64,000 nucleotides of DNA, taken from the NCBI GenBank assembly GCA_004558185.1, contig SFDP01000014.1:1-64000 (forward strand). Reading direction: 5' to 3'. The position numbers were made by a program, and so were the translations under genes. Origin of the DNA: Lachnospiraceae bacterium. GTDB taxonomy: Bacteria > Bacillota > Clostridia > Lachnospirales > Lachnospiraceae. Positions 16,738-25,227 of this stretch are shown here, in pieces (position 1 is the stretch's first letter; each line of letters begins with the position of its first letter). The notes below the pieces were generated by a model. The model was not told the origin of the DNA. It was given only the letters and a program-made list of their open reading frames with translations, and ran no database searches.

Positions 16738-18066
16738 TCATTTTCCCATGTGCCGGCTTTCTTCATCGTAAACCACCTTGCCCCGACAAATGGTCTTTTT
16801 CACTTTCCCCAGCATCGTCTTCCCCAAAAAGGGAGAATTTTGGGATTTTGAAACAAAACCTTCTGCCCTCCATAACTCATTGGGGTCAAAGATAACCAGA
16901 TCTGCCGGACCGCCTTCCTTTATATAGCCTGCATCTAAGTCATAAAGCCGGGCAGGTGCATAGCTCATCCGTATCATCAGATCCATTAACGGCAATCCTG
17001 CTTTTTCTACCAGTTCTCCTATCCCCAGCGACAGCGCCGTTTCCAGTCCGAGAATTCCGCTGGGTGCCTTGGTCAGCTCTCTGGCCTTATCCTCTGCGCT
17101 GTGAGGCGCATGATCGGTGGCAATTAAATCCAGGGTACCATCCTTGATCCCCTGAATAATCGCCAAGCGATCTTCCTCCTCTCTTAATGGTGGATTCATT
17201 TTTGCCATGGTTCCCTGACGAATTAAGGCCTCCTGCGTCAGTGTAAAGTGATGGGGAGTTGCCTCTCCATGAAGCCTATCCCCTCCCGGCAGAGCCTTTG
17301 CCCTTCGTAAAAGCTCAACCGTTTCCTTACAACTGATGTGCTGCACATTTAGAAGGGCTCCGGTCTTCAGAGCCAGCTTTATATCCCTTTCCACCATGCT
17401 GATTTCTGCTTCTCTGGGAGAGCCCCCTATACCAAAGTGCTCAGATGCCTTCCCCTGATGGATTCCATTATTGGTAATCAGAGAGGGGTCTTCCTCATGC
17501 AGACTTAAGGGAACCTGCAGACGGGCGCTGGCCTCCATAGCTTTTTCCAAAAGCTCCGTATCCATTAACGGCATACCGTCATCGGTAAAGCCTACTGCAC
17601 CTGCCTGTAAAAGAGCTTCGAAATCTACCAGCTCCTTCCCCTGCTGCCCCTTGCTTACACTGGCACAGCTTTCTATCCGAATAGAGGTCTGCTTCCCCTT
17701 TTCCAGCACATAGCGCAAAGTGTCCTCATTATCTACGGTAGGCTTAGTATTGGCCATCAGCACTACCGTAGTAAATCCTCCCTTTGCCGCAGCCAGGGCT
17801 CCGGTGGAAATATCCTCCTTATATTCAAAGCCCGGCTCTCTGAAATGCACATGGACATCTACCAACCCGGGGGCTATATAAAGCCCTTCTCCGTCAATGA
17901 TCTGAAGCTGTTTGATGTCCTCAGTTGAAAAGAAGGATAGATTTGGTTCTCCTTCTTCCGCTTTCCAATTGATTTTCAGTATTTTATCAGCTTTGATAAA
18001 AATATCCGCAATTCCCTCATAACCGCTTCCGGGCTCCAGCAGATAACCGTTTTTGATCAGCAGCAT
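16738..18066 (-). CDS. pyrC: Dihydroorotase
   Basis: Zinc amidohydrolase that closes carbamoyl-aspartate to dihydroorotate. The 442-residue class I enzyme has the metal-binding motif DVHVHFREPG near residue 70 and further metal histidines in LHEEDP and NVQHIS. The catalytic aspartate lies in IATDHAPHSAEDK. AGGAGGAAAAGGGG precedes the ATG. It leads the pyrC-pyrK-pyrD group. I found no PyrR-type leader, and carA/carB/pyrB/pyrE/pyrF are absent from the window. Confidence 0.96.
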   Translation of the reverse strand: MLLIKNGYLLEPGSGYEGIADIFIKADKILKINWKAEEGEPNLSFFSTEDIKQLQIIDGEGLYIAPGLVDVHVHFREPGFEYKEDISTGALAAAKGGFTTVVLMANTKPTVDNEDTLRYVLEKGKQTSIRIESCASVSKGQQGKELVDFEALLQAGAVGFTDDGMPLMDTELLEKAMEASARLQVPLSLHEEDPSLITNNGIHQGKASEHFGIGGSPREAEISMVERDIKLALKTGALLNVQHISCKETVELLRRAKALPGGDRLHGEATPHHFTLTQEALIRQGTMAKMNPPLREEEDRLAIIQGIKDGTLDLIATDHAPHSAEDKARELTKAPSGILGLETALSLGIGELVEKAGLPLMDLMIRMSYAPARLYDLDAGYIKEGGPADLVIFDPNELWRAEGFVSKSQNSPFLGKTMLGKVKKTICRGKVVYDEESRHMGK

Positions 18067-18113
18067 CCCCTTTTCCTCCTCCGTCGTTTCCTGTCAAAAG
18101 TATATCATATCTG

Positions 18114-18542
18114 CTATTGAAAAACTACCGGCAATCCTACTTCTGTAGTTCTGAGCACCAGATAGGGATAAGAGGCCACTTCCTCCTTTTGAGGCTTTTC
18201 CTTGGGACCCAGAAGGCAGGTGTCTACATAAAGTGCATTGTCTGTCGTATAAAACTCCCTTACTACAATAGAATAACCACCGCTTTTCTGCTTTCCGTAT
18301 CCTATGACAATATAGCGATTTCCCTGATCCATATAGGTCAGCTTCATGACTTCACTTTTTTTCCTTTCAATTAGCTGGGCAAGCTGATCTGGAATAAGTT
18401 CTTCACTGATTACCACAAAACTGGCCGGCTTCTTTTCCTTCTGTGGCGGCACAAGGCTGCAGCCCATGACAATTCCCATACATAGTATCGAAAACGCCAG
18501 TGCGAAGCCTCTCTTTCTCTTCTTCCATTCCTCTTCTTTCAC
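18114..18542 (-). CDS. Lipoprotein with PrcB C-terminal domain
   Basis: Predicted membrane lipoprotein. With the GTG start at 18542 (GGGGGAG 8 bases upstream) it has a textbook basic-hydrophobic signal ending in the lipobox IVMGC. The longer frame from 18599 would bury the signal. The C-terminal half (GGYSIVVREFY and ...YLVLRTTEVGLPVVF) resembles the PrcB_C domain named from a Treponema protease complex. Its exact role in Firmicutes is not known to me. It lies upstream of pyrC on the same strand, 47 bases away, so cotranscription is possible. Confidence 0.75.
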   Translation of the reverse strand: MKEEEWKKRKRGFALAFSILCMGIVMGCSLVPPQKEKKPASFVVISEELIPDQLAQLIERKKSEVMKLTYMDQGNRYIVIGYGKQKSGGYSIVVREFYTTDNALYVDTCLLGPKEKPQKEEVASYPYLVLRTTEVGLPVVFQ

Positions 18543-18679
18543 AGTTTCTACTCCCCCTATGGCTCTTAAAAAAATATATTCTCTTTTCTTCTTCCCCATG
18601 CCTTGTTTGAGGAAAGTATTTCCTGTATACTTATTACTTGAGCAATAGAGTTGCCTGAGTAAACTGAAAGGAGATCACT

Positions 18680-19414
18680 ATGATTCGTTTTATCTGTGTA
18701 GCCCTTTTCGTCATCCTGTTTCTTATCTGCAGTATTCCTCTGCTGATTGCAGAATGGTTGATCGGACACTTCAATATGGATTGGAAAAACCGCAGCAGTC
18801 TGGCTATCATCCGCTGGGCCTTCAGTGTATGCCTGCTGATGTCCGGTGTAAAGGTCACTGTCCTCGGTGAGGAAAATATACCCACAGATCAGGCTGTTCT
18901 GTTTGTGGCCAACCATCGCAGCTACTTTGATATCCTGCTGACCTATGTACGAATGAAGCGGCCTACCGGCTTTGTCGCCAAAAAGGAAATGGCCAGGTAT
19001 CCTCTCCTAAGCAACTGGATGGTAAATATCCACTGCTTATTTTTGGACCGCAAAGATATCAAGCAGGGGCTGCAGACGATTCTCACCGGAATTGAAAAAC
19101 TGAAAAATGGTATTTCCATCTTTATTTTTCCTGAGGGTACCCGTAATAAAACTGCCGACACCTTTCTTCCCTTCCACGGCGGCAGCTTTAAACTGGCCGA
19201 AAAATCAGGCTGTCCTATCATCCCCATTGCCATTAACAATGCAGCAGATATTTTTGAGGATCATCTTCCTAAAATCAAAAAAACCCATGTAGTGATGGAA
19301 TTCGGCAGACCTGTCTATCCCAAGGAGCTGGACAAAGAATCAAAGAAAAATCTGGCCAATCTTATTTCCGGACAGATTCAGGAGATGTATAACAAAAATA
19401 AAAACCTGGTTTAA
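18680..19414 (+). CDS. plsC: 1-acyl-sn-glycerol-3-phosphate acyltransferase
   Basis: Membrane enzyme that makes phosphatidic acid by acylating lysophosphatidic acid. The 244-residue protein has an N-terminal hydrophobic anchor (about residues 2-24). The catalytic H-x4-D motif is NHRSYFD near residue 76. The FPEGTR substrate motif is near residue 153 and VPIAI/IPIAI-type block 4 is near residue 181. GGAGATCACT precedes the ATG. The stop codon lies inside its own terminator. Confidence 0.92.
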   Translation: MIRFICVALFVILFLICSIPLLIAEWLIGHFNMDWKNRSSLAIIRWAFSVCLLMSGVKVTVLGEENIPTDQAVLFVANHRSYFDILLTYVRMKRPTGFVAKKEMARYPLLSNWMVNIHCLFLDRKDIKQGLQTILTGIEKLKNGISIFIFPEGTRNKTADTFLPFHGGSFKLAEKSGCPIIPIAINNAADIFEDHLPKIKKTHVVMEFGRPVYPKELDKESKKNLANLISGQIQEMYNKNKNLV

Positions 19415-19428
19415 GCCAGGTTTTTTTT
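19401..19428. terminator. Terminator overlapping the plsC stop codon
   Basis: AAAACCTGG pairs with CCAGGTTTT across TTTAAG, and eight T follow. The stop codon of plsC is in the loop. The end of the convergent murF also overlaps it. Confidence 0.85.
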
Positions 19429-20805
19429 CAGCCATTCTGCTACTTTTGCAAATTCCATGCCATGAGAAGCCTTAAGCAAAATCGTATCCCCGGGAAGCAG
19501 TGCCTCTTTCAGCAGGGAATACAGCTCCTCTTTTTCTCTTGCATAAACGATTTGGGGAGCTGGTTTGCCGGAGTTTTTGGCCGCTGCTTCCATTGCCCCT
19601 CCATACATAGCCTCAGACAGCTTTCCCACACAAAAAAGTATATCCGTCTTCTCTTCGGCGGCATAAGCCCCTACCTGTCTGTGCATAGCCTCTTCCTCCC
19701 GGCCCAGCTCAAACATATCTCCCAGAACAGCCACCCGTCTGCCTGCCGCCTCCTGCAGCAGATCCAATGCCGCTTTCATGGAAACCGGATTGGCATTATA
19801 GCAATCATCAATTAAGACATAGTCCTTTAGCTCTACCACATGGCTTCTTCCGGCCACCGACTGCACTCCTCGTATTCCCTCTCTGATCTCTTCTTGTGAC
19901 ATACCCAGCGTATGCGCGATTGCTGTGGCTGCCAGTGCGTTCAATACCATATGCTCTCCCGGTAAAGGCACATCAATTTGAGGAATATGTATCCTTCCGT
20001 CTATACTGATCCGGCTGCCCAAAAGTCCCCGGGAAATTTCTTCAGACGGATAATAATCATTAGCCCGATTTCGTCCAAAGGTAACTACCCTGTCTCCATA
20101 TTTTTCCTTTAAAGTAATCAGCTTATCGTCATCACCGTTCACGCAGATAAGCCCCTCCCGATTCCAGAAATCCAGGATTTCCAGCTTGGCCTTCAATACT
20201 CCGTCTCTATCTCCTAAGGCTTCCAGATGGCACTCTCCAATATTGGTAATGACACATATGTCAGGCTTTGCCATTTCACTAAGGCGGCGCATTTCACCAA
20301 ACTGACTGATCCCCATTTCCAGCACTGCAATTTGGTGCTCCTCCTTAATCTGTAAGATGGTAAGAGGCAGCCCCACCTCATTATTAAAATTGCCCTGAGT
20401 TTTCCACAAAGGGAAAGCCTTTGCCAATACCCCTGCAATGAACTCCTTCGTGCTGGTTTTTCCTACACTGCCGGTTATCCCGATTACCTTAATATTCAAC
20501 CGGCTTCGGTAATATCTTGCCACATCCTTTAACGCCTGGAAGCTGTCCTTAACCAGAATACACGGCCCCGGCAAGGGCTTGGGGAGTTCTTCACAAATCA
20601 CAGCCAGTGCCCCCCGGGCAAAAACTTCAGGAATAAAACGATGCCCATCTACCCGTTCTCCCTTTGTCGCAATAAAGACTCCTCCCGGGGATAGAAGCCT
20701 GGAATCCAGCACCACTCCCTGTGCCTCCTCTTTTGTCAGTCCATCCCCTCCGTAAAGCTCACCGCCACAGGCCAGGACAATATTCTCAATGGTCAAATTC
20801 TTCAT
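19411..20805 (-). CDS. murF: UDP-N-acetylmuramoyl-tripeptide--D-alanyl-D-alanine ligase
   Basis: Adds D-Ala-D-Ala to the UDP-MurNAc tripeptide, the last cytosolic step of peptidoglycan precursor synthesis. The 464-residue Mur ligase has the N-terminal substrate domain, the ATP-binding P-loop GITGSVGKTSTKEF near residue 110 and the central ligase block NNEVGLPLT. The C-terminal domain contains DDCYNANP and AVLGDMFELG. It overlaps ddl by the ATGA tetranucleotide, so the D-Ala-D-Ala maker and user are translationally coupled. Confidence 0.95.
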   Translation of the reverse strand: MKNLTIENIVLACGGELYGGDGLTKEEAQGVVLDSRLLSPGGVFIATKGERVDGHRFIPEVFARGALAVICEELPKPLPGPCILVKDSFQALKDVARYYRSRLNIKVIGITGSVGKTSTKEFIAGVLAKAFPLWKTQGNFNNEVGLPLTILQIKEEHQIAVLEMGISQFGEMRRLSEMAKPDICVITNIGECHLEALGDRDGVLKAKLEILDFWNREGLICVNGDDDKLITLKEKYGDRVVTFGRNRANDYYPSEEISRGLLGSRISIDGRIHIPQIDVPLPGEHMVLNALAATAIAHTLGMSQEEIREGIRGVQSVAGRSHVVELKDYVLIDDCYNANPVSMKAALDLLQEAAGRRVAVLGDMFELGREEEAMHRQVGAYAAEEKTDILFCVGKLSEAMYGGAMEAAAKNSGKPAPQIVYAREKEELYSLLKEALLPGDTILLKASHGMEFAKVAEWLKKNLA

Positions 20806-21836
20806 GCAGGCTCCTTTTTCAATGCAATTTCCATAATCTTCTCACACAGATCTTCAAAGCTCATTCCCGCCGCCGCTGCCTCCTGCGGCAGCAATGAGGT
20901 GGGGGTCATTCCCGGGAGGGTATTGGCCTCCAGACAAAACATATCCCCCTGTTCATCCATCATGAAATCCATCCGGGCATAGCCCTTAAGCCGCAGCACT
21001 TCAAATACCTTCTGGGCAATCTCCTGCATCTGTCTGCTCTGTTCTTCCGGCAGCCTGGCCGGACAGGTTTCTATCGTGCTGCCTGCCTGATACTTGTTTT
21101 TATAATCATAAAAGCCCTGCAGCGGAGCGATCTCAATAACCGGAAGCGCTTTTCCTTCCAGCACTCCTACTGAAAATTCGCGACCAGAAATATAGGCTTC
21201 AATCACTACCTCCTGATCATAAAAAAACGCCTCTTCTTTTGCCTTCTCATATTCCTCCGGTGTATGGGCAATGGATACTCCCACGCTGGAGCCTCCACAG
21301 CAGGCCTTTACCACACAGGGGAGAGAAACCTGCCCGGAATCCTGCTCTCCCTTTTTTAGTTTTACTCCCGGAGGAGTTGGAATATGATGTGCAGCAAAAA
21401 GCTCCTTGGTAATCCCCTTATCCATACACAGGGCGCTGCTGATATAGTCCGTTCCTGTATAACGAATTCCCAGTAAATCGAAAGCAGCCTGCAGCTTTCC
21501 GTTTTCTCCGTTTTCTCCATGCAAAGCAAGAAAAACCAACTCAGCCTGCCGACAGATATCGATCACATGAGGACCAAAGAAGCTCCTTGTCTCACCCTTT
21601 CGAAGAGCCTTTATTTCAGCAATATCCGGATTTTTTTCTCCGATTTTTCCCACCTGCTCTGCCCAATCAATATTCTCTTCAAAGACACTTTCCCATTCGC
21701 CTTCATAACCCAGATAGACATCCAGAAGCATTGCAGTATGCCCTCTTCTTTTCAGTGCCTGATAAATCATGCGCCCGGAACTTAAGGAGACATCTCTTTC
21801 TGAACTGGTTCCACCTGCTAAAACAACAACCTTCAT
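20802..21836 (-). CDS. ddl: D-alanine--D-alanine ligase
   Basis: ATP-grasp enzyme that makes D-Ala-D-Ala for MurF. The N-terminal VVVLAGGTSSERDVSLSSG motif, the LHGENGENG block, the ATP-grasp loop GGSSVGVS and the C-terminal metal-binding LEANTLPGMTPTSL are all present. The start at 21836 is chosen because GGAGG lies 5-6 bases before it; a GTG at 21848 would swallow the ribosome site. It forms a two-gene operon with murF. Confidence 0.95.
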   Translation of the reverse strand: MKVVVLAGGTSSERDVSLSSGRMIYQALKRRGHTAMLLDVYLGYEGEWESVFEENIDWAEQVGKIGEKNPDIAEIKALRKGETRSFFGPHVIDICRQAELVFLALHGENGENGKLQAAFDLLGIRYTGTDYISSALCMDKGITKELFAAHHIPTPPGVKLKKGEQDSGQVSLPCVVKACCGGSSVGVSIAHTPEEYEKAKEEAFFYDQEVVIEAYISGREFSVGVLEGKALPVIEIAPLQGFYDYKNKYQAGSTIETCPARLPEEQSRQMQEIAQKVFEVLRLKGYARMDFMMDEQGDMFCLEANTLPGMTPTSLLPQEAAAAGMSFEDLCEKIMEIALKKEPA

Positions 21837-21866
21837 TCTTTCCTCCACTCTGAAGCGTTTTCACCT

Positions 21867-23231
21867 CTATTTTGTACTCTGCAAGAGTAAATAGAGCAGG
21901 GCTGCATCACCCTGACTTACGCCCTCCCCGTTTTGCAGATTTCTTTTCCCAAAGCCCTCTGCCAGGCAGACTGCATCCGGGTTTCTTCCCAGAAAATAAT
22001 CCCGATAATTTTTTTGCAGGGTACTGTACTCATGATTAGTAATGATATAATTGACCAGTGCCATGACCGACATATCCTTCAGCATACCTTCCACATCATA
22101 AAAATCCCGTACCCCGGAAACATAATAATTATCCTTGCCGCTGGTCAGAGAAATGGTTTCTGCCTGCTTCATCACTTTATTCATCAGCTGCTTGTTCCAT
22201 TCCATATTGGTACTATATTTGCAGGATAAATAGGCATAGTCTCCAAATAAGGAAAAATCATATCGGGTATAGCTTTTTGCCTCTTCCTTCATCCCCAAAT
22301 ACTGGCCGATGGCCTGAGAATAGCGAGCCCTTCCCGTTTTCTTAAATAGCTGGGTTACCGCAAAGTATCCTGCATCATAGCTCACATTATCCAGGCTGCC
22401 TCTAATACTGGAAAAGGCTCTTTCTGCTGAAAGCTGGGCCTGTGTAGCCGCAGCAATATCCGTAGCCTGAAGATAGTTGGCGTACATGGCCATAACCCCT
22501 GCAAATTCTGCCGTAGCTGCCAGAGAAATGGCTTGAGCTTCTGTTTCCTGCGGTATCACTTCGTATACACTTCCGGTTTTTTCATCCTGAGCCAGGGAAA
22601 GCAGTTCTATTTTCTCCTTAAGTACACGCTGCAGTCTTTCCGGCTCTAAGATCTTCTCCGGATAAAGCTCCAGCGTCAGCAGTATCCCTGCCAACTGATA
22701 ACAAAGGCTGGATGTGTCCCGATTATCCAAGGCAAGCCGATCCAAAAGGCTGACCTCCAGAGAAGCATATGCCCCCTCCTGAATCACAAAAATATCGGAA
22801 TATCCCAGATTTTTTTGATAAAGATAATAACTGCCTTCCTTTTTCAAAGAAGAAAAATCTGCTAAATAGAGAGTCTCTCTTTCTTCTCCCTTCCTGTTTT
22901 CTTTCTGGTAAACACTAATCCTTGCTTCTTTCAATGTTCCGGCAAAAATCGGCTGATTGGTAGCTGCATCATAGACTCCAAAGAAGGTATCCAACCCGTT
23001 GCCCTGTAAAATCGCCACCTTACTCTCTTCGGGAAGATACCCAATCTGATTCACCAGAATATTAGGTGTCTGTTTGGGAGTAGTATAAGAAAAGTCCGGC
23101 GTCAATCCCAGAGTGTCCTGATCACTTTCCTTGGCCATCCCCAGTGAATCCAGCGGACTGCCAAAAGAAAAAGAACACCCGGCCAACATACTGATACACA
23201 AAAGAATTGACAGCCAGACCTTTATACGCAC
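21867..23231 (-). CDS. GH9-like lipoprotein with degenerate catalytic domain
   Basis: Surface lipoprotein related to glycoside hydrolase family 9 (cellulase type). The signal ends in the lipobox SMLAGC at residue 19. A CelD_N immunoglobulin-like domain follows (about residues 55-150, starting ILVNQIGYLP). A helical domain of the six-hairpin type runs to the C-terminus. The GH9 catalytic block with two aspartates is reduced to VSYDAGYFA. The C-terminal segment keeps DYFLGRNPDAVCLAEGFGKRN but lacks the usual histidine-arginine pair. At 454 residues it is short for GH9. I infer a non-enzymatic or altered-substrate protein. The start is GTG with GGAGG 8 bases before it. Confidence 0.75.
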   Translation of the reverse strand: MRIKVWLSILLCISMLAGCSFSFGSPLDSLGMAKESDQDTLGLTPDFSYTTPKQTPNILVNQIGYLPEESKVAILQGNGLDTFFGVYDAATNQPIFAGTLKEARISVYQKENRKGEERETLYLADFSSLKKEGSYYLYQKNLGYSDIFVIQEGAYASLEVSLLDRLALDNRDTSSLCYQLAGILLTLELYPEKILEPERLQRVLKEKIELLSLAQDEKTGSVYEVIPQETEAQAISLAATAEFAGVMAMYANYLQATDIAAATQAQLSAERAFSSIRGSLDNVSYDAGYFAVTQLFKKTGRARYSQAIGQYLGMKEEAKSYTRYDFSLFGDYAYLSCKYSTNMEWNKQLMNKVMKQAETISLTSGKDNYYVSGVRDFYDVEGMLKDMSVMALVNYIITNHEYSTLQKNYRDYFLGRNPDAVCLAEGFGKRNLQNGEGVSQGDAALLYLLLQSTK

Positions 23232-23304
23232 ACCTTTTTCCTCCCTTATCTTCTTCTTTCGTATTATACAGAAAAGTAGCTCTTCGGTAAAGCCCGGCTT
23301 TTAC

Positions 23305-24120
23305 TTATTTTAGTTTTCCCATGGGATCCATCGGTGTTCCATCCTTTGACAATGCAAAATACACGTTGCAGCCTTCTACACTGTAGTATTTTGTAGGTGC
23401 GGCAACATCAGCCAGATAGGCTCCTTTTTCCACCAGATCTCCTTCCTTTACCTGAATATTCGTTAGCTGTCCATATACTACCTGGTAGCCGCTTCCGATA
23501 TCCATGTAGATGGTATTGCCGGTCTCCTCTTCTTTGGCAATTTTACTCACCCTGCCGGTGGCTGCAGCACTGATCTGCTGCCCCTCTGTGGCCTGAATGA
23601 CAATGCCCGGATTGACCTTATATTGCTCCAGACTGGCAAAATATACGGGTTTGTCCATACTATAGTTGATGAGGACATTGCCCACCACAGGCCAGACCAG
23701 AGTTTCCTTTTCTCCAAACTTTAGTTCCTCAGGCTTCTCCTGCTCTTTATCTGCCTTCGATGGCTCCTCCGTTTGACTGCCGTTTTCTTCTCCTGCGGCC
23801 AGCTCCCAGGGAAACAGAGCCTCACTCTCCCCACCTTCCTTTTTTACGATCTCGGGATTTTCCACTTTGCGAGAGCTTACCTGTGCACTGTCCTGAATAT
23901 CAGAATCGGAATGTTCAGCAGAGTCTTTTATGGGAAACTCCGTCTTATTCCCATCCTCCTCTGCTTTTTGAAGTCCCGACAGATCCACTACATAGTCCTG
24001 GTTGGCCTTATTTCTTTCTTTTACATACACACCAGTCATGGTAAGAGCCGTAAGCACAAAAAGACTGGACATCAGCATAATTATTTTTTCTTTTTTCTGA
24101 TTTCTCCTTCTTCGCTTCAT
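23305..24120 (-). CDS. spoIIQ: SpoIIQ-like forespore protein with degenerate LytM domain
   Basis: Probable forespore membrane partner of the SpoIIQ-SpoIIIAH channel in engulfment. It has one N-terminal membrane segment (about residues 13-30), a long acidic low-complexity linker and a C-terminal M23/LytM fold (about 150-270). All four usual zinc or catalytic histidine positions are changed: NPGIVI, MDIGSG, YGQL and VYFAL replace the histidine motifs. It should therefore not be an active endopeptidase. Its place directly after spoIID is the clostridial spoIID-spoIIQ order. AAGGAGG precedes the ATG, and a sigma-F-like promoter lies upstream. Confidence 0.82.
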   Translation of the reverse strand: MKRRRRNQKKEKIIMLMSSLFVLTALTMTGVYVKERNKANQDYVVDLSGLQKAEEDGNKTEFPIKDSAEHSDSDIQDSAQVSSRKVENPEIVKKEGGESEALFPWELAAGEENGSQTEEPSKADKEQEKPEELKFGEKETLVWPVVGNVLINYSMDKPVYFASLEQYKVNPGIVIQATEGQQISAAATGRVSKIAKEEETGNTIYMDIGSGYQVVYGQLTNIQVKEGDLVEKGAYLADVAAPTKYYSVEGCNVYFALSKDGTPMDPMGKLK

Positions 24121-24141
24121 TGTATCTTCCTCCTTTTTCCT

Positions 24142-24170
24142 TAGTTTTTCCTTTCCTGGTATCTTTATAC
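24142..24170 (-). promoter_or_regulatory. Sigma-F-like promoter of spoIIQ
   Basis: GTATA at 24166-24170 and GGAAAAACTA at 24142-24151 are separated by 14 bases. They resemble the forespore sigma-F pattern. spoIIQ is a sigma-F gene in known spore formers, which supports the reading. Confidence 0.45.
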
Positions 24171-24199
24171 CCGTTTTTCCAATCTTTAAAACTTTTCAA

Positions 24200-25165
24200 T
24201 TACAACTTTTCAATAGTAATCTCAGAAAAGAAGGTTTCCAACAACTGACGATAGGTTTGTCCCTGTTTGGCCAGCTCATTTGCCTGGTACTGGGAAAATC
24301 CAAAGCCATGTCCCATTCCTCTCGTTTTTATGACGATCGTATCATCCTGCTTTTCCAATGTGAAGCAGGATGAATTTAGTCCCAAAGCATAACGAAACTC
24401 TTCACCCTGTATCTTTTTTCCCCCAATCTCCACCGTTTTTACATAATCTGCCAAATCCCGATGAAGAATGATCTTATCTAAAGTCCATTTTTCCTCTCCT
24501 AATAACCTACTCACCTTTTTTTCAAATTCTCTCCTTGAAAGCTCTGCTCTGCCCAAATATTCTTTTGCCTCGACATCCTGCGGGCAGGGGCAGGAGCATA
24601 CATAGGCCCAACGTTTTGCATGAGCCTGATACTCACCTACTGTTCTGGTCATGCCACTGCTGATTCGAAAAAAGGGCGGAGCTGCAATCTGTCCCTGCCA
24701 TACCAATACCATTCCCTTGGTTTCCTCTAATATTTCCTTAATCAGTGCACAATTTTCCTCATTTGATTCTTTCCAGATTTTCTGGCAGGCAGTGGGTGAA
24801 AGATAGGCTTCTTCCAGCTCATTTCCGGGAATAATATCATATCCCTTCTCTTTTTTGGCCAGACTATAGCACCAGGAGCGCAGCATAATTGCCTGAGCCT
24901 TTAGGGTTTCCCTCTCGTAATCCACAGGGATGGTAGCTGCCATCATACCGGCCAGATACTCTTCCAATGGAATTCGTTCCTTTCCCCATAGCCTGTCCAC
25001 TTCTACCCAGGTATCACTGATATAGTTGGCAGAACGTATTTCTTCCTGACCTCCATCACCCATAAGGCTGCCTAAATAGGGAAGAAGAAGAAAAAAAAGA
25101 AGAGTGAACAGGATCAGTCTTCCTGCCGCTCTCCTTCTTTCTTTCCGGGGCCTTACTCTTTTCAT
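24200..25165 (-). CDS. spoIID: Stage II sporulation protein D
   Basis: Membrane-anchored lytic transglycosylase that thins septal peptidoglycan and drives engulfment. It has an N-terminal basic stretch, one membrane segment (about residues 16-34) and a SpoIID/LytB domain. In that domain the likely catalytic glutamate is in the early LEEYLAGMMAATIP segment, and the C-terminal block is RGMGHGFGFSQYQANELA. AAGGAAGGTG precedes the ATG at 25165, which is better than a GTG at 25174. It is followed by spoIIQ. Confidence 0.92.
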   Translation of the reverse strand: MKRVRPRKERRRAAGRLILFTLLFFLLLPYLGSLMGDGGQEEIRSANYISDTWVEVDRLWGKERIPLEEYLAGMMAATIPVDYERETLKAQAIMLRSWCYSLAKKEKGYDIIPGNELEEAYLSPTACQKIWKESNEENCALIKEILEETKGMVLVWQGQIAAPPFFRISSGMTRTVGEYQAHAKRWAYVCSCPCPQDVEAKEYLGRAELSRREFEKKVSRLLGEEKWTLDKIILHRDLADYVKTVEIGGKKIQGEEFRYALGLNSSCFTLEKQDDTIVIKTRGMGHGFGFSQYQANELAKQGQTYRQLLETFFSEITIEKL

Positions 25166-25189
25166 CAGGGTCACCTTCCTTTCTTCTTA

Positions 25190-25217
25190 AGTCTATGTTC
25201 CCTGAAAAAAAATATGC
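25190..25217 (-). promoter_or_regulatory. Sigma-E-like promoter of spoIID
   Basis: GCATATT at 25211-25217 and CATAGACT at 25190-25197 are separated by 13 bases. They match the mother-cell sigma-E pattern except for one -10 base. spoIID is sigma-E dependent in Bacillus subtilis. Confidence 0.5.
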
Positions 25218-25227
25218 CCTGTTAATT

